Below, piece by piece: positions 1 through 6,735 of a stretch of 7,930 bases of DNA. The notes beneath the pieces are model-generated. The model worked only from the letters and a program-made list of their open reading frames with translations, did not search any database and was not told where the DNA came from. Origin of the DNA: Thermoplasmata archaeon. Its GTDB lineage: Archaea; Thermoplasmatota; Thermoplasmata; UBA184. The position numbers were made by a program, and so were the translations under genes. The DNA is taken from assembly GCA_030039915.1 (NCBI GenBank), contig JASHUP010000214.1, forward strand, positions 1 to 7,930, read 5' to 3'. Position 1 is the first letter of the stretch. Each line of letters opens with the position of its first letter.

Positions 1-9
1 CGCAAGCCG

Positions 10-648
10 ATGAACGGAGAATCCCGCCCCACCGGACTCGCGCGCTCGCTGCTCGGAGCGCGCGGCGCCCTCGCCGGGGCGGTCCTCGCGCTGGTCCTCA
101 CGGGTCTCGTGACGTCCGTCCCGGCCGTGTCGGGAACATCCAGCCCCCGGGTGTCCGAGGTCGAGTTCGTCAACATCAGTGCGACCTCCACCCTCAGTTT
201 CGTGCCGGATGCGTTCACGGTTCTCCCCGGTGCGACGGTCCATCTGACGGTCACCCAGCTTGCCGATTTCAATCACACGTTCACGCTCTCGCCGGCGGTC
301 AACGTGACGCTCACGTCCGTCGCCTTCTTCAGCACCCACACTCCGATCGTGAACCTCTCCCTCGGCTCCACTCCGGGCGAGAAGTTTACGGCAACGTTCG
401 TCGCGCCGTCCACGCTCGGCACGTACGAGTACGTTTGCGAAATCCACTTCCCGACGATGACGGGAGTGATGACCGTCGCGAATGCGCTCCCTTCGTCCGG
501 AGGTACTTCGTCGCCCACGACGGAAGAGTGGATCGGCATTGGTGCCGTGATCGGGGTCCTGGCGGTCGCGATCGGAGTCCTCGCCTGGAGTCGGGCGCGG
601 CGGCGCTCCCGATCCGGCGGCGGAGCTCCGCCGGAAGCCAAGACCTGA
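10..648 (+). CDS. Membrane-anchored cupredoxin (blue-copper-type) domain protein
   Basis: A 212-residue exported protein. Residues 18-41 form a hydrophobic signal or anchor segment after a basic N-terminus. A beta-rich cupredoxin domain covers about 50-157, followed by a Ser/Thr/Gly-rich spacer (160-172), a membrane helix (about 174-194) and a basic Arg-rich tail, so the copper domain should sit outside the cell. Candidate type 1 copper ligands are H89 (in NHTF), C143, H146 and M150, in the CEIHFPTM motif typical of plastocyanin/halocyanin-like proteins. A role as electron carrier or copper protein at the membrane is inferred. Four Asn-X-Ser/Thr sequons are present at N55, N88, N98 and N115. 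The frame is open to the window edge, so the start could lie further upstream; ATG 10 is chosen because it gives a normal signal peptide. The next gene follows 22 bases downstream and is probably co-transcribed. Identification of the fold is firm; the partner is unknown. Confidence 0.85.
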   Translation: MNGESRPTGLARSLLGARGALAGAVLALVLTGLVTSVPAVSGTSSPRVSEVEFVNISATSTLSFVPDAFTVLPGATVHLTVTQLADFNHTFTLSPAVNVTLTSVAFFSTHTPIVNLSLGSTPGEKFTATFVAPSTLGTYEYVCEIHFPTMTGVMTVANALPSSGGTSSPTTEEWIGIGAVIGVLAVAIGVLAWSRARRRSRSGGGAPPEAKT

Positions 649-661
649 GTTCACGCGAAGT

Positions 662-667
662 GGAGGG
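662..667 (+). promoter_or_regulatory. Ribosome binding site of the GT2-nucleotidyltransferase gene
   Basis: GGAGGG lies 3 bases before ATG 671, in the short gap after the cupredoxin stop codon. It fixes the start of the fusion gene and supports translation within a polycistronic message. Confidence 0.6.
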
Positions 668-670
668 CCG

Positions 671-2692
671 ATGGCGATCGGGAGCCCCCGCGACGGTTCC
701 CTCTTCGATACCGGTCCCCAGACCCTGGCCGCCGGCGTAGTCGCGTACAACGAGGAAGGTCACCTGCGCGCGTCCGTGAAATCGCTGACCGAGCAGGAGC
801 TTCCGCGCGGCGTCGAGTGGGGAGAGATCTGGGTGGTCGCAAGCGGCTGTACCGACCGGACCGTGGAGGTCGCGCGGTCGCTCGCCGACGAGGACCGCCG
901 CGTCCGCCTTGTCGTAGAATCCGAGCGAGGCGGGAAGGCGCGCGCCCTCGGCCAGGTCTTCGACCGGGCGCGCGGCGACGCGCTCGTCCTGCTCAACTCG
1001 GATGCGCGGGCAGAGCCCCACGCCGTCGAACACCTCTTGAGGACCGCGTCGGGGAAGACGCCTCCGTTTGCGGTCATGGGACGCCCCGTCGTACCGTACC
1101 CTGTGGTCGGGCGCTGGGCGTCGACGTTCCGCTGGATGTGGGACCTTCACCACGAGTTCCATGCCGAGTTGCTTTCGAACGGGGGTGGCGGGCACCTCTC
1201 GGACGAACTTCTGCTGGTGAGCCTCCCGAACGCGTCGCCGATCCCCGACGGGATAATCAACGACGGCTCGTATCTCGCGGTTTGGCTCTCCCAGCACGCG
1301 GGGGGGCGTTGGTACGCCGAGGACGCGCGGGTCTCGATCGAGGTGCCGGAGACCGTACGGGACCACCTCCACCAGCGGCGCCGCATTCACGTCGGAAACA
1401 CCCAAGTGAACTCGGTCTTGCGGGAGCCCCCGTCGACGATCCCGCGACGGCTGGTGGAGCGACCGGCCGACACGATCCGGCTGCTCCGCAAGATGATGGC
1501 CCGGCCGCGGGGATGGGAACACTTCGCCCGACTCGCGACGTGGGAGGTGGCGGCCTACGCGCTCGCCGCATGGGACCGTCTTCCTCCTCGGACGAACCAC
1601 GTTCTTTGGCGGCCGATCCAATCTTCCCCCCCGGGGGCAATGTCGGGCGCATCGGAACGCGCAGGGTCCAAGCCACCTTTGTCCAGCGCCGGCTCAGCTC
1701 GGATCGACCGTCGCATCACGACCGTCGTGGGCGTGGCCTCGCAGTTCGGGACCGGTGTTGAGTTGCCGGACCTTGTTCGACTGCTTCCGCAGGACGCCCC
1801 GGCGACCGTTCCCGAGGTCCGAGAGTGGCTCACGGTTCGCCCGCATTTGGCCCGAGTGGAAGGAGGATCTGCATTCGCTCCGGAAGCGGTGACGATTTCG
1901 GAATCGGAGCGGCGAGCGAGGGGCCACCGATACCTCTCGTCCGCGCGCGCGCTCTTCCGGGGGCCGCTCCGCCCCGCGAAGGAGTGGTCCCGGTGTGCTT
2001 GCGTGACCGGCTCGACCGCCTACGGAACTCCGGAAGAGGGGGACGACCTCGACTTGTTCGTCGTTACCCGGACCGGCGGACTGTGGTGGTTCCTCGCGTA
2101 CTCCTATCTGGTCCTTCGGATCCAAGGTTGGGCGAGGCGCGGACCTGTCGTGCCCACTCCGTGCTTCAACTTCATCGTGGACGATCGCGAGGCGGTCGAA
2201 GAATTTTCGCGGCCCCGAGGGTTTCTGTTCGCACGCGAGGCGCTCACGGCGCAGCCGGTGCACGGCGACGGATATTACCGCGGGCTGTTGGCGGCCGGTT
2301 CGTGGATTCGAGAGGAAATTCCGCGCCTCTATGCCGAAAAGGATCCCGAAGGATCGGGCGGGGTGACCCCGCCTGCCGCTTCCCCCCCATTGGTGCGGTT
2401 GCTCAGCCTGCTGGTGTTCCCCTGGCTCGCCGCCTACCTCCAGGTGGTCGGACTTCGTCGGAACGCGGCGTACCGGCGAGGGTCGCTCGCGAGTCAGCAG
2501 TTCCGCACGGAAACCGGCTGGCGCCGACTCGCGTTCGCCTCTCAACGGTTTGAACGCCTCCGTGAGCGCTACGGAGGGTCGGCGGTCCCCCGAACGACGC
2601 CGGCTCGAGCGGATCTGCCGAGCCGGCACGGCGCGGGGAACGGTCATCGTCGATTCGCCGGTGCATCGATCGCGCCCCCTCGTTCCGAGTGA
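671..2692 (+). CDS. Fusion protein: GT2 glycosyltransferase plus winged-helix/nucleotidyltransferase module
   Basis: A 673-residue protein with two enzymatic modules. Residues about 18-310 are a GT-A fold family 2 glycosyltransferase: an AYNEEG nucleotide-sugar motif at 25-30, a GGKA motif at 87-90, a DXD-like NSDA at 109-112, an acidic INDGSYL stretch at 196-202 and a QRRRIHVG motif at 235-242 resembling the QxxRW motif. Residues about 345-635 resemble an uncharacterised family often found in polysaccharide loci. That part has a winged-helix-like stretch (345-415), then a polymerase-beta-type nucleotidyltransferase signature with G447-S448 and the DLD pair D459/D461, then a CFNFIVDD element (498-505). 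A hydrophobic segment at 574-592 may touch the membrane. The tail after 636 is low-complexity. The glycosyltransferase presumably uses a nucleotide sugar in the cytosol; the second module's substrate is unknown. Ordinary proteins of each type are separate genes, so a lost stop codon or assembly error at the joint (about 318-345) remains possible, although the frame is open throughout. Confidence 0.85.
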   Translation: MAIGSPRDGSLFDTGPQTLAAGVVAYNEEGHLRASVKSLTEQELPRGVEWGEIWVVASGCTDRTVEVARSLADEDRRVRLVVESERGGKARALGQVFDRARGDALVLLNSDARAEPHAVEHLLRTASGKTPPFAVMGRPVVPYPVVGRWASTFRWMWDLHHEFHAELLSNGGGGHLSDELLLVSLPNASPIPDGIINDGSYLAVWLSQHAGGRWYAEDARVSIEVPETVRDHLHQRRRIHVGNTQVNSVLREPPSTIPRRLVERPADTIRLLRKMMARPRGWEHFARLATWEVAAYALAAWDRLPPRTNHVLWRPIQSSPPGAMSGASERAGSKPPLSSAGSARIDRRITTVVGVASQFGTGVELPDLVRLLPQDAPATVPEVREWLTVRPHLARVEGGSAFAPEAVTISESERRARGHRYLSSARALFRGPLRPAKEWSRCACVTGSTAYGTPEEGDDLDLFVVTRTGGLWWFLAYSYLVLRIQGWARRGPVVPTPCFNFIVDDREAVEEFSRPRGFLFAREALTAQPVHGDGYYRGLLAAGSWIREEIPRLYAEKDPEGSGGVTPPAASPPLVRLLSLLVFPWLAAYLQVVGLRRNAAYRRGSLASQQFRTETGWRRLAFASQRFERLRERYGGSAVPRTTPARADLPSRHGAGNGHRRFAGASIAPPRSE

Positions 2693-2730
2693 ACGTAGGC
2701 GACATGAGCGTGGGCGGTTCCGGGTAGACC

Positions 2731-3957
2731 GTGTCACGCCCGAACCTCGACCGTTCTCACGCCAGCTCATCCCACGAGACCGAGGACGTCCGGTCGGAGG
2801 GCCCGAGTCTCGAGTTGCAGCTTCCCCGCGGCTCGGTGCCGCTCGGGTTTGTCCGGGACGCTCAGGACGTTTACCTCGTGGGGCGAGACCGGAGCGCCCG
2901 ATGGCCGGTGGAGGTCCTCCGCGCCGGCTTCGCCACGCTCACGATCTCGGGCCAGCGAGTGGACGGTTCGGCCGACCTCATCACGGATCCCGAAGAGAAG
3001 GAGCGGGTGCTCGAGCGGTTCCGGTCGAAATACGGGGCTCAGCGATACGAACGCTGGTATGGAAATCCCGCGCGGGTGCTGCGCGTGCATCTCGGCTCTC
3101 TCGAGGCCTCGCACGGCGGCAAGGATCGGTACCACGATTGGCTCGCGGCCGAGTTCGACAACGTGGCGGAGGACTACGACCGACACATCCTGGGAAACCG
3201 GATCAACCGCCTGCTTCGGGACCGGTCCCTGGCGGAGCTGCAGAAGACCTTCGCCGGCGCGCACCGGCTGCTCGAAATCGGGTGCGGATCCGGCATGGAG
3301 ACCCTTCCGTTGCTGAACCAGGGGCACGAGCTCGTCTGCGTCGACGTCTCGGAACGGATGCTGGAGGTCGTCCGGCGGAAGGCCCGGAAGGACGGGGTCT
3401 CGGAGCGACTGCGCACGGTGCAGTTGAGCGCGGCTGCGATCTCGCAGCTGCTTTCGGATACCGATCCGGCATCGTTCGACGGCGCGTACTCGACGTACGG
3501 AGCACTGAACTGTGAGGAGGACCTCGGTCCGATACCCCCCGCCTTGCACGCGCTGCTGCGGCCGGGCGGAGAGTTTGTCGCGGCCGTCTACAACCGTTGG
3601 TGCGCGTTCGAGATTGTCGGCTACTCGCTGACGGGCCAGTTCGGCCGGGCCTTCGGCCGGACCGGCCGGCCGGTACGGGTGGGATCTTCCCGATTTTGTG
3701 TCGACGTGTACGCCCACTCCGCTTCGACGTTCGCGCGGACGATGGCTCCGTGGTTTAGGATCGAGAGGTATGCCGCGGTGCCCGTGCTTCTTCCGCCGTC
3801 GGACCTTGTCGGATACGCCGACAAGTTCGAGCGCGGCTTCGAGCGCCTCGATCGTTGGGACCGGATCCTCGCGAAACGATGGCCCTTCGACCGACTGGGG
3901 GACCACTTCATCATGACGTTGCGTCGCGCCGAGCTCGTCGGCCCGAAGGGATCTTAG
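2731..3957 (+). CDS. Fusion protein: nitroreductase-like split-barrel domain plus SAM-dependent methyltransferase
   Basis: A 408-residue protein. Residues about 35-121 resemble the F420/flavin-type split-barrel nitroreductase family: PLGFVRDAQDVYLV, an RWP segment at 57-59, a DPEEKERV helix and an FRSKYG/RWYG stretch at 97-111. Residues about 135-398 are a class I methyltransferase with SAM motif I (LEIGCGSGM, 181-189), the acidic residue ending strand 2 (D205), a YGALNCEED segment (256-264) and LLRPGG (275-280). The methyltransferase part resembles those in surface-polysaccharide clusters, so a sugar or lipid-linked substrate is inferred. Whether the first domain binds a cofactor cannot be judged. 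The GTG start at 2731 is the first start codon after an in-frame TAG at 2725, and no good Shine-Dalgarno site precedes it. A later start is possible because residues 1-30 look non-conserved. It probably belongs to the operon with the upstream fusion gene and ends tail to tail with the minus-strand GT2. Confidence 0.82.
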   Translation: MSRPNLDRSHASSSHETEDVRSEGPSLELQLPRGSVPLGFVRDAQDVYLVGRDRSARWPVEVLRAGFATLTISGQRVDGSADLITDPEEKERVLERFRSKYGAQRYERWYGNPARVLRVHLGSLEASHGGKDRYHDWLAAEFDNVAEDYDRHILGNRINRLLRDRSLAELQKTFAGAHRLLEIGCGSGMETLPLLNQGHELVCVDVSERMLEVVRRKARKDGVSERLRTVQLSAAAISQLLSDTDPASFDGAYSTYGALNCEEDLGPIPPALHALLRPGGEFVAAVYNRWCAFEIVGYSLTGQFGRAFGRTGRPVRVGSSRFCVDVYAHSASTFARTMAPWFRIERYAAVPVLLPPSDLVGYADKFERGFERLDRWDRILAKRWPFDRLGDHFIMTLRRAELVGPKGS

Positions 3958-3964
3958 GCGGCTC

Positions 3965-4813
3965 TCAGCGAGCTCTCAGATTCCGCCCGGGGTGCTCCGC
4001 CGCCCGGTCGAGGTGCTCCCATAGGGCAGGGTTGGAAAACCCGCGAACGAGCTTGAGATAGAACACGGGACTGTACGCAACATTGCGGACACTCCTGCTG
4101 TTGAGGTGCATGAGAACCACGACCAGGGCGGCGTAGGCCAGCTCGCGAGGATTCCTCCCCGAGGACCGCCGGATCGCGGCCCCTTGGAATTCGGCCCAGT
4201 GAGGGGCAGCGCGGTACGTGCCCCGATGCTGCATCGCATCGAGCACATAGCGAGTCGAGAGTCCTTGGTGGCGGGCCGCACGCTGAAGGTAGTAGGTCTC
4301 GCGTCCGAGGGCGCCGTCGGGGATTCCGGCCGCGAGTGCCCAACCCCGGCCGATCAACGTCAGCCCGAGCGGAAGACCGTAGCGAAACCGATGGCCGTTA
4401 GCCATCCCGACCACGGCCACCGTTCGCGGGCGGTGGTACTCCTGGAGCGCCCGCTCGTAGAAATCGGGGCGCTCGATCACAACATCACTGTCGACGAAGA
4501 GGACCGGGTCCGTGTCGGCCGTCCTCAGCGCCAGGTTGCGCGCCCGGCCGAGCCCGACCTTTTCGTCCAGGACGAGGGCCCCAAACCCGCGAGCGATGTC
4601 GACCGAAGCGTCCTGACTCGAGTGGTCCACCACGATCAGATGGTGCACCGGTAGATGGTCCCGGATCGCGCCCAGCACCTCAGGGAGCGTCGCGGCCGAT
4701 TCGTACGTGGCGACCAGAACATCGATGGGCCGTAGGTCGCTATTCGGCTCGCCGCGTGAGAGACCACCGACTGAAGAGTCAGGCACCCACTCCTTGGCTT
4801 CCGATGCCCGCAT
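3965..4813 (-). CDS. Glycosyltransferase family 2 protein
   Basis: A 282-residue, apparently soluble or peripheral GT-A glycosyltransferase, expected to move sugar from a nucleotide donor on the cytosolic side. Motifs in order are ATYES (35-39) at the first strand, VVDHSSQD (61-68) with the nucleotide-contacting D63, GLGRARN (87-93), the metal-binding VDSD (107-110), and an acidic/aromatic GRETYY segment (170-175) in the acceptor half. The C-terminus (225-258) has moderately hydrophobic helices but no clear membrane anchor. The first 28 residues look non-conserved. ATG 4813 lacks a strong ribosome binding site, while a GTG at 4786 is preceded by AAGGAG only three bases away and is an alternative. 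It is the last gene of the minus-strand set, and its stop lies 7 bases from that of the methyltransferase. The family assignment is secure; donor and acceptor are unknown. Confidence 0.88.
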   Translation of the reverse strand: MRASEAKEWVPDSSVGGLSRGEPNSDLRPIDVLVATYESAATLPEVLGAIRDHLPVHHLIVVDHSSQDASVDIARGFGALVLDEKVGLGRARNLALRTADTDPVLFVDSDVVIERPDFYERALQEYHRPRTVAVVGMANGHRFRYGLPLGLTLIGRGWALAAGIPDGALGRETYYLQRAARHQGLSTRYVLDAMQHRGTYRAAPHWAEFQGAAIRRSSGRNPRELAYAALVVVLMHLNSRSVRNVAYSPVFYLKLVRGFSNPALWEHLDRAAEHPGRNLRAR

Positions 4814-4898
4814 GTCGTCGCCGGGAAGAATGAAGCACCTAGCGGTTCACGCGGCTAACAGAGAGCCTTCGGCTGGTTCGAGTTCCGGTCGTGGAAGA

Positions 4899-5129
4899 TC
4901 ATGGATGCACCGATGGCGGCCGCGACTCCGCGCGCAACGCGGATGCGATGGCAGGAATGTGGTAGTCGAGGTCTTCCACGACGCGGTCTCCCACCGGACG
5001 ACGCTGGAGTACGACCCCTCCGCGGTGCAAGAGGAACAGGAACGAACAGCGAACCGTGTCCACCCCCAGACAGACTCCGTAGTCGGAAAACAAGTACTTG
5101 ATCGGAAGTCGTTCCGAGACGATCTTCAT
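4899..5129 (-). CDS. Small uncharacterised protein (76 residues)
   Basis: I do not recognise this protein. The case for a real gene is the start: ATG 5129 is preceded by GGAGGG with a 7-base spacer, one of the best ribosome binding sites in the window. Codon use also shows the GC-rich third positions of its neighbours. The N-terminus (MKIVSERLPIKYLF) and a hydrophobic stretch with C20 and C28 (about 17-42) look like a compact alpha/beta unit with no clear membrane helix. A DLDYHIPAIASAL segment at 53-65 precedes a short Pro/Arg-rich end. It sits between a GT-C and a GT2 glycosyltransferase on the same strand, 121 bases after one and 85 before the other, so a role as accessory or regulator of the glycan pathway is possible but unproven. 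The last 8-10 residues look unlike the rest and may result from a frameshift. Confidence 0.6.
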   Translation of the reverse strand: MKIVSERLPIKYLFSDYGVCLGVDTVRCSFLFLLHRGGVVLQRRPVGDRVVEDLDYHIPAIASALRAESRPPSVHP

Positions 5130-5136
5130 GGAAGGT

Positions 5137-5142
5137 CCCTCC
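5137..5142 (-). promoter_or_regulatory. Strong ribosome binding site of the small unknown gene
   Basis: On the minus strand GGAGGG ends 7 bases before ATG 5129. It decides the start of the 76-residue gene against a longer open frame that begins upstream at 5297, inside the end of the GT-C gene. Confidence 0.65.
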
Positions 5143-5221
5143 GGGAGAATGTCAAGGGCTCCGGTTGTATTGTGCCTTTTGCCCGTTCTTCCGTGGTTCG
5201 GAGGCGGACCCCGACCGGGCC

Positions 5222-5235
5222 GACTCCTTTGAGTC
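5222..5235 (-). other. Short hairpin after the GT-C glycosyltransferase gene
   Basis: GACTC and GAGTC flank a 4-base loop, 15 bases past the GT-C stop codon, followed on the minus strand by a GC-rich stretch without a T-run. It could slow or end transcription or stabilise the message, but a 5-base stem in GC-rich DNA may be chance. Confidence 0.2.
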
Positions 5236-5250
5236 CGGGAAGGGTCGGTG

Positions 5251-6624
5251 TCATGGTTTCGGGAGCTCTCGGACAGCGGAACCGGTACGGACGGCAAGTC
5301 CGCGCAGCCAGTCTCCGACCGAATACAACCACGGGCGCGGCGCCGTTCGATTCTGGAGCAGGGCTTGGATGAATTGGATCAGCGTGAGGGTCACCAGGAT
5401 CGCGAGCACCCCGAGGGCCCAGGTGCGGAAAAGTCCCCACGAATCGTTCGCGTCGATCGCGGTCGAGTACGCACCGAGGCCGGGATAGATCGGGGTGAGG
5501 AATCGAAGGCCGAGGTCGTTGTTGATGAACAGGTCGACCGTTGCGAGGCCGATCGAGAACCATAGGAAGGAGCGACGATCCGCATGGAACAGGAAGACAT
5601 CGATTGCGAGAGGGCAGAATAGATAGAGGAAATACTGCTCGTAGAGCCCCCATCGCAGCAACAGGAAGACGGTCACGACCAGCATCATCGCCCGCAGTTC
5701 GGAATGCGGCTGGCCGTCGGTGACCCATTTCGCGCCGACCCATCCGGCCAGGATCACGCCGGGGACCCAAAGGTAACCCAACACCGTGTAGAGATACGGG
5801 ACCGGCGAGAGCACGCCGGAGACCCCCGAGAGCGTGAGAATGTAGACGTAGTTCATCCCCTCGCCGGTTCCGTGGCTCTGGGAGACGCTGAACGCCCCCA
5901 ATCCTTGGAACGACCAACCCTCCGCCAGGAACACCAGCAGGGTGAGCAGTGCGGGGACGGCGAGTCCGAGGAGCGCGATAAACCGCCGCCATCCGCGATC
6001 CCGAAAGACCTCGAGCGGGAGGAACACGACCGTGAGCCATTTCACGAAGATGCCGATTCCGTAGAGCACCGAGCGTTCGATCGGGGTCCTCGCGTAGAGC
6101 AGTGCGAGGAGGATCAGGACCAGTATGGAGTCAAATTGACCCCAGATCGCCGTGATGATGATGGTGTACGGGAAGAACGACCAGAAGGTGAGCAGAGCGA
6201 GCGCCGGACCGGTCTCGCCCGACCATCGTTCTCCGATTCGATAGAGCAGGAACGCACTCGCCACGTCGGCGAGAATCCCCGGTTGCTTCAGTAGGAAGTA
6301 CAGGACAAACCGGTTCCCCCCTCCCACCACGTCCCATAGGCGGTAGAGCCCACCCAGCAGCACCGGCCAGAACGGCAGATACGCCGCAGGAGTGAGGGGT
6401 TGGGTGAGATACGCGAAACTGACTCCCGGAACGGCCGGCCAAAAAGCGGCGTACGGGTTCTCTCCCTTCGAGACGACATAACCGGTGCGAATCCAGGATT
6501 CGAAGTCGAACGGATGACCGGTCCAAAACGAGAACGCCTCTCGGATCAGGAATCCCGCGATCAGAATCGTCCAGGCTCGAGACGAGAGCGACCACCATCT
6601 ACGGGACGCGGGAGCCGTCTCCAT
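5251..6624 (-). CDS. Multi-membrane GT-C fold glycosyltransferase (mannosyltransferase-like)
   Basis: A 457-residue integral membrane protein with roughly 11-12 hydrophobic helices, the first at about 19-35 and the last at about 398-422. Features of GT-C enzymes that take sugars from polyprenyl-phosphate donors on the outer membrane face are an acidic first external loop with HPFDFESW (about 37-44), a KQPGILADV segment (114-122) and a WGQFDS motif (161-166), common in archaeal and bacterial mannosyltransferase-like and GT87/DUF2029-type proteins. Donor and acceptor cannot be read from sequence. ATG 6624 is chosen; GGAGG precedes it by only three bases, so a TTG at 6639, adding five residues and with GGCGG eight bases upstream, is an alternative. 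It follows the polyphosphate kinase gene by 111 bases, which contain a strong hairpin, so it may be transcribed separately. The family class is secure; the precise family is not. Confidence 0.85.
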   Translation of the reverse strand: METAPASRRWWSLSSRAWTILIAGFLIREAFSFWTGHPFDFESWIRTGYVVSKGENPYAAFWPAVPGVSFAYLTQPLTPAAYLPFWPVLLGGLYRLWDVVGGGNRFVLYFLLKQPGILADVASAFLLYRIGERWSGETGPALALLTFWSFFPYTIIITAIWGQFDSILVLILLALLYARTPIERSVLYGIGIFVKWLTVVFLPLEVFRDRGWRRFIALLGLAVPALLTLLVFLAEGWSFQGLGAFSVSQSHGTGEGMNYVYILTLSGVSGVLSPVPYLYTVLGYLWVPGVILAGWVGAKWVTDGQPHSELRAMMLVVTVFLLLRWGLYEQYFLYLFCPLAIDVFLFHADRRSFLWFSIGLATVDLFINNDLGLRFLTPIYPGLGAYSTAIDANDSWGLFRTWALGVLAILVTLTLIQFIQALLQNRTAPRPWLYSVGDWLRGLAVRTGSAVRELPKP

Positions 6625-6674
6625 CTGCCTCCGGGCCAACTCTCGGTCCGCCCAAATAGCCCTCGCTGGTGAGC

Positions 6675-6699
6675 GGGGAGGGTCAGTTATCCCCTCCCC
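6675..6699 (-). terminator. Perfect 8-bp inverted repeat between polyphosphate kinase and GT-C genes
   Basis: GGGGAGGG at 6675-6682 pairs with CCCTCCCC at 6692-6699 across a 9-base loop. In the direction of transcription it lies 36 bases after the polyphosphate kinase stop and 50 bases before the GT-C start. No T-run follows, so it is not a classical intrinsic terminator. It could be a terminator-like or processing hairpin, or an operator for the GT-C gene. Confidence 0.4.
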
Positions 6700-6735
6700 T
6701 GTCGGAGCTAGGCCGCAGGGGGAAGCGTATCCGGC

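Noticed and set aside
386..1621. Long open frame on the minus strand (411 codons) opposite the cupredoxin and GT2 genes
   Set aside because: Arg/Pro/Gly-rich composition without domains; a shadow of GC-rich coding on the plus strand.
2725..2727. TAG read as pyrrolysine
   Set aside because: TAG also ends the methyltransferase and polyphosphate kinase genes here, and no pyrrolysine gene is in view.
1694..2770. Long minus-strand open frame (358 codons) opposite the nucleotidyltransferase module
   Set aside because: Arg/Ser-rich low-complexity translation with no motif; the plus-strand frame has clear catalytic residues.
2767..3906. Long minus-strand open frame (379 codons) opposite the methyltransferase fusion
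   Set aside because: No domain is visible, and the plus strand carries SAM-binding motifs over the same bases.
3961..3979. Direct repeat GCTCTCAG, two copies 11 bases apart at the convergent gene ends
   Set aside because: Too short, and partly coding for the GT2 C-terminus; no sign of an attachment site or mobile element.
4875..4886. tRNA T-loop-like GGTTCGAGTTCC
   Set aside because: The flanking bases do not form a T stem, and no acceptor, D or anticodon arms could be fitted.
5150..5155. TTGACA-like hexamer suggesting a bacterial sigma-70 promoter before the small gene
   Set aside because: It lies only about 20 bases before the start codon, with no -10 element in the right place.
4707..5372. 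Plus-strand open frame (221 codons) across the small-gene region
   Set aside because: Ser/Arg-rich, no motif, and it opposes the small gene that has a strong ribosome binding site.
5126..6040. Second minus-strand open frame overlapping the GT-C gene
   Set aside because: Pro/Arg/Gly-rich with no membrane helices; out of frame with the GT-C protein.
6654..6658. TATTT on the minus strand about 30 bases before the GT-C start as an archaeal box A
   Set aside because: A five-base match with no clear purine-rich element beside it is too weak to call a promoter.
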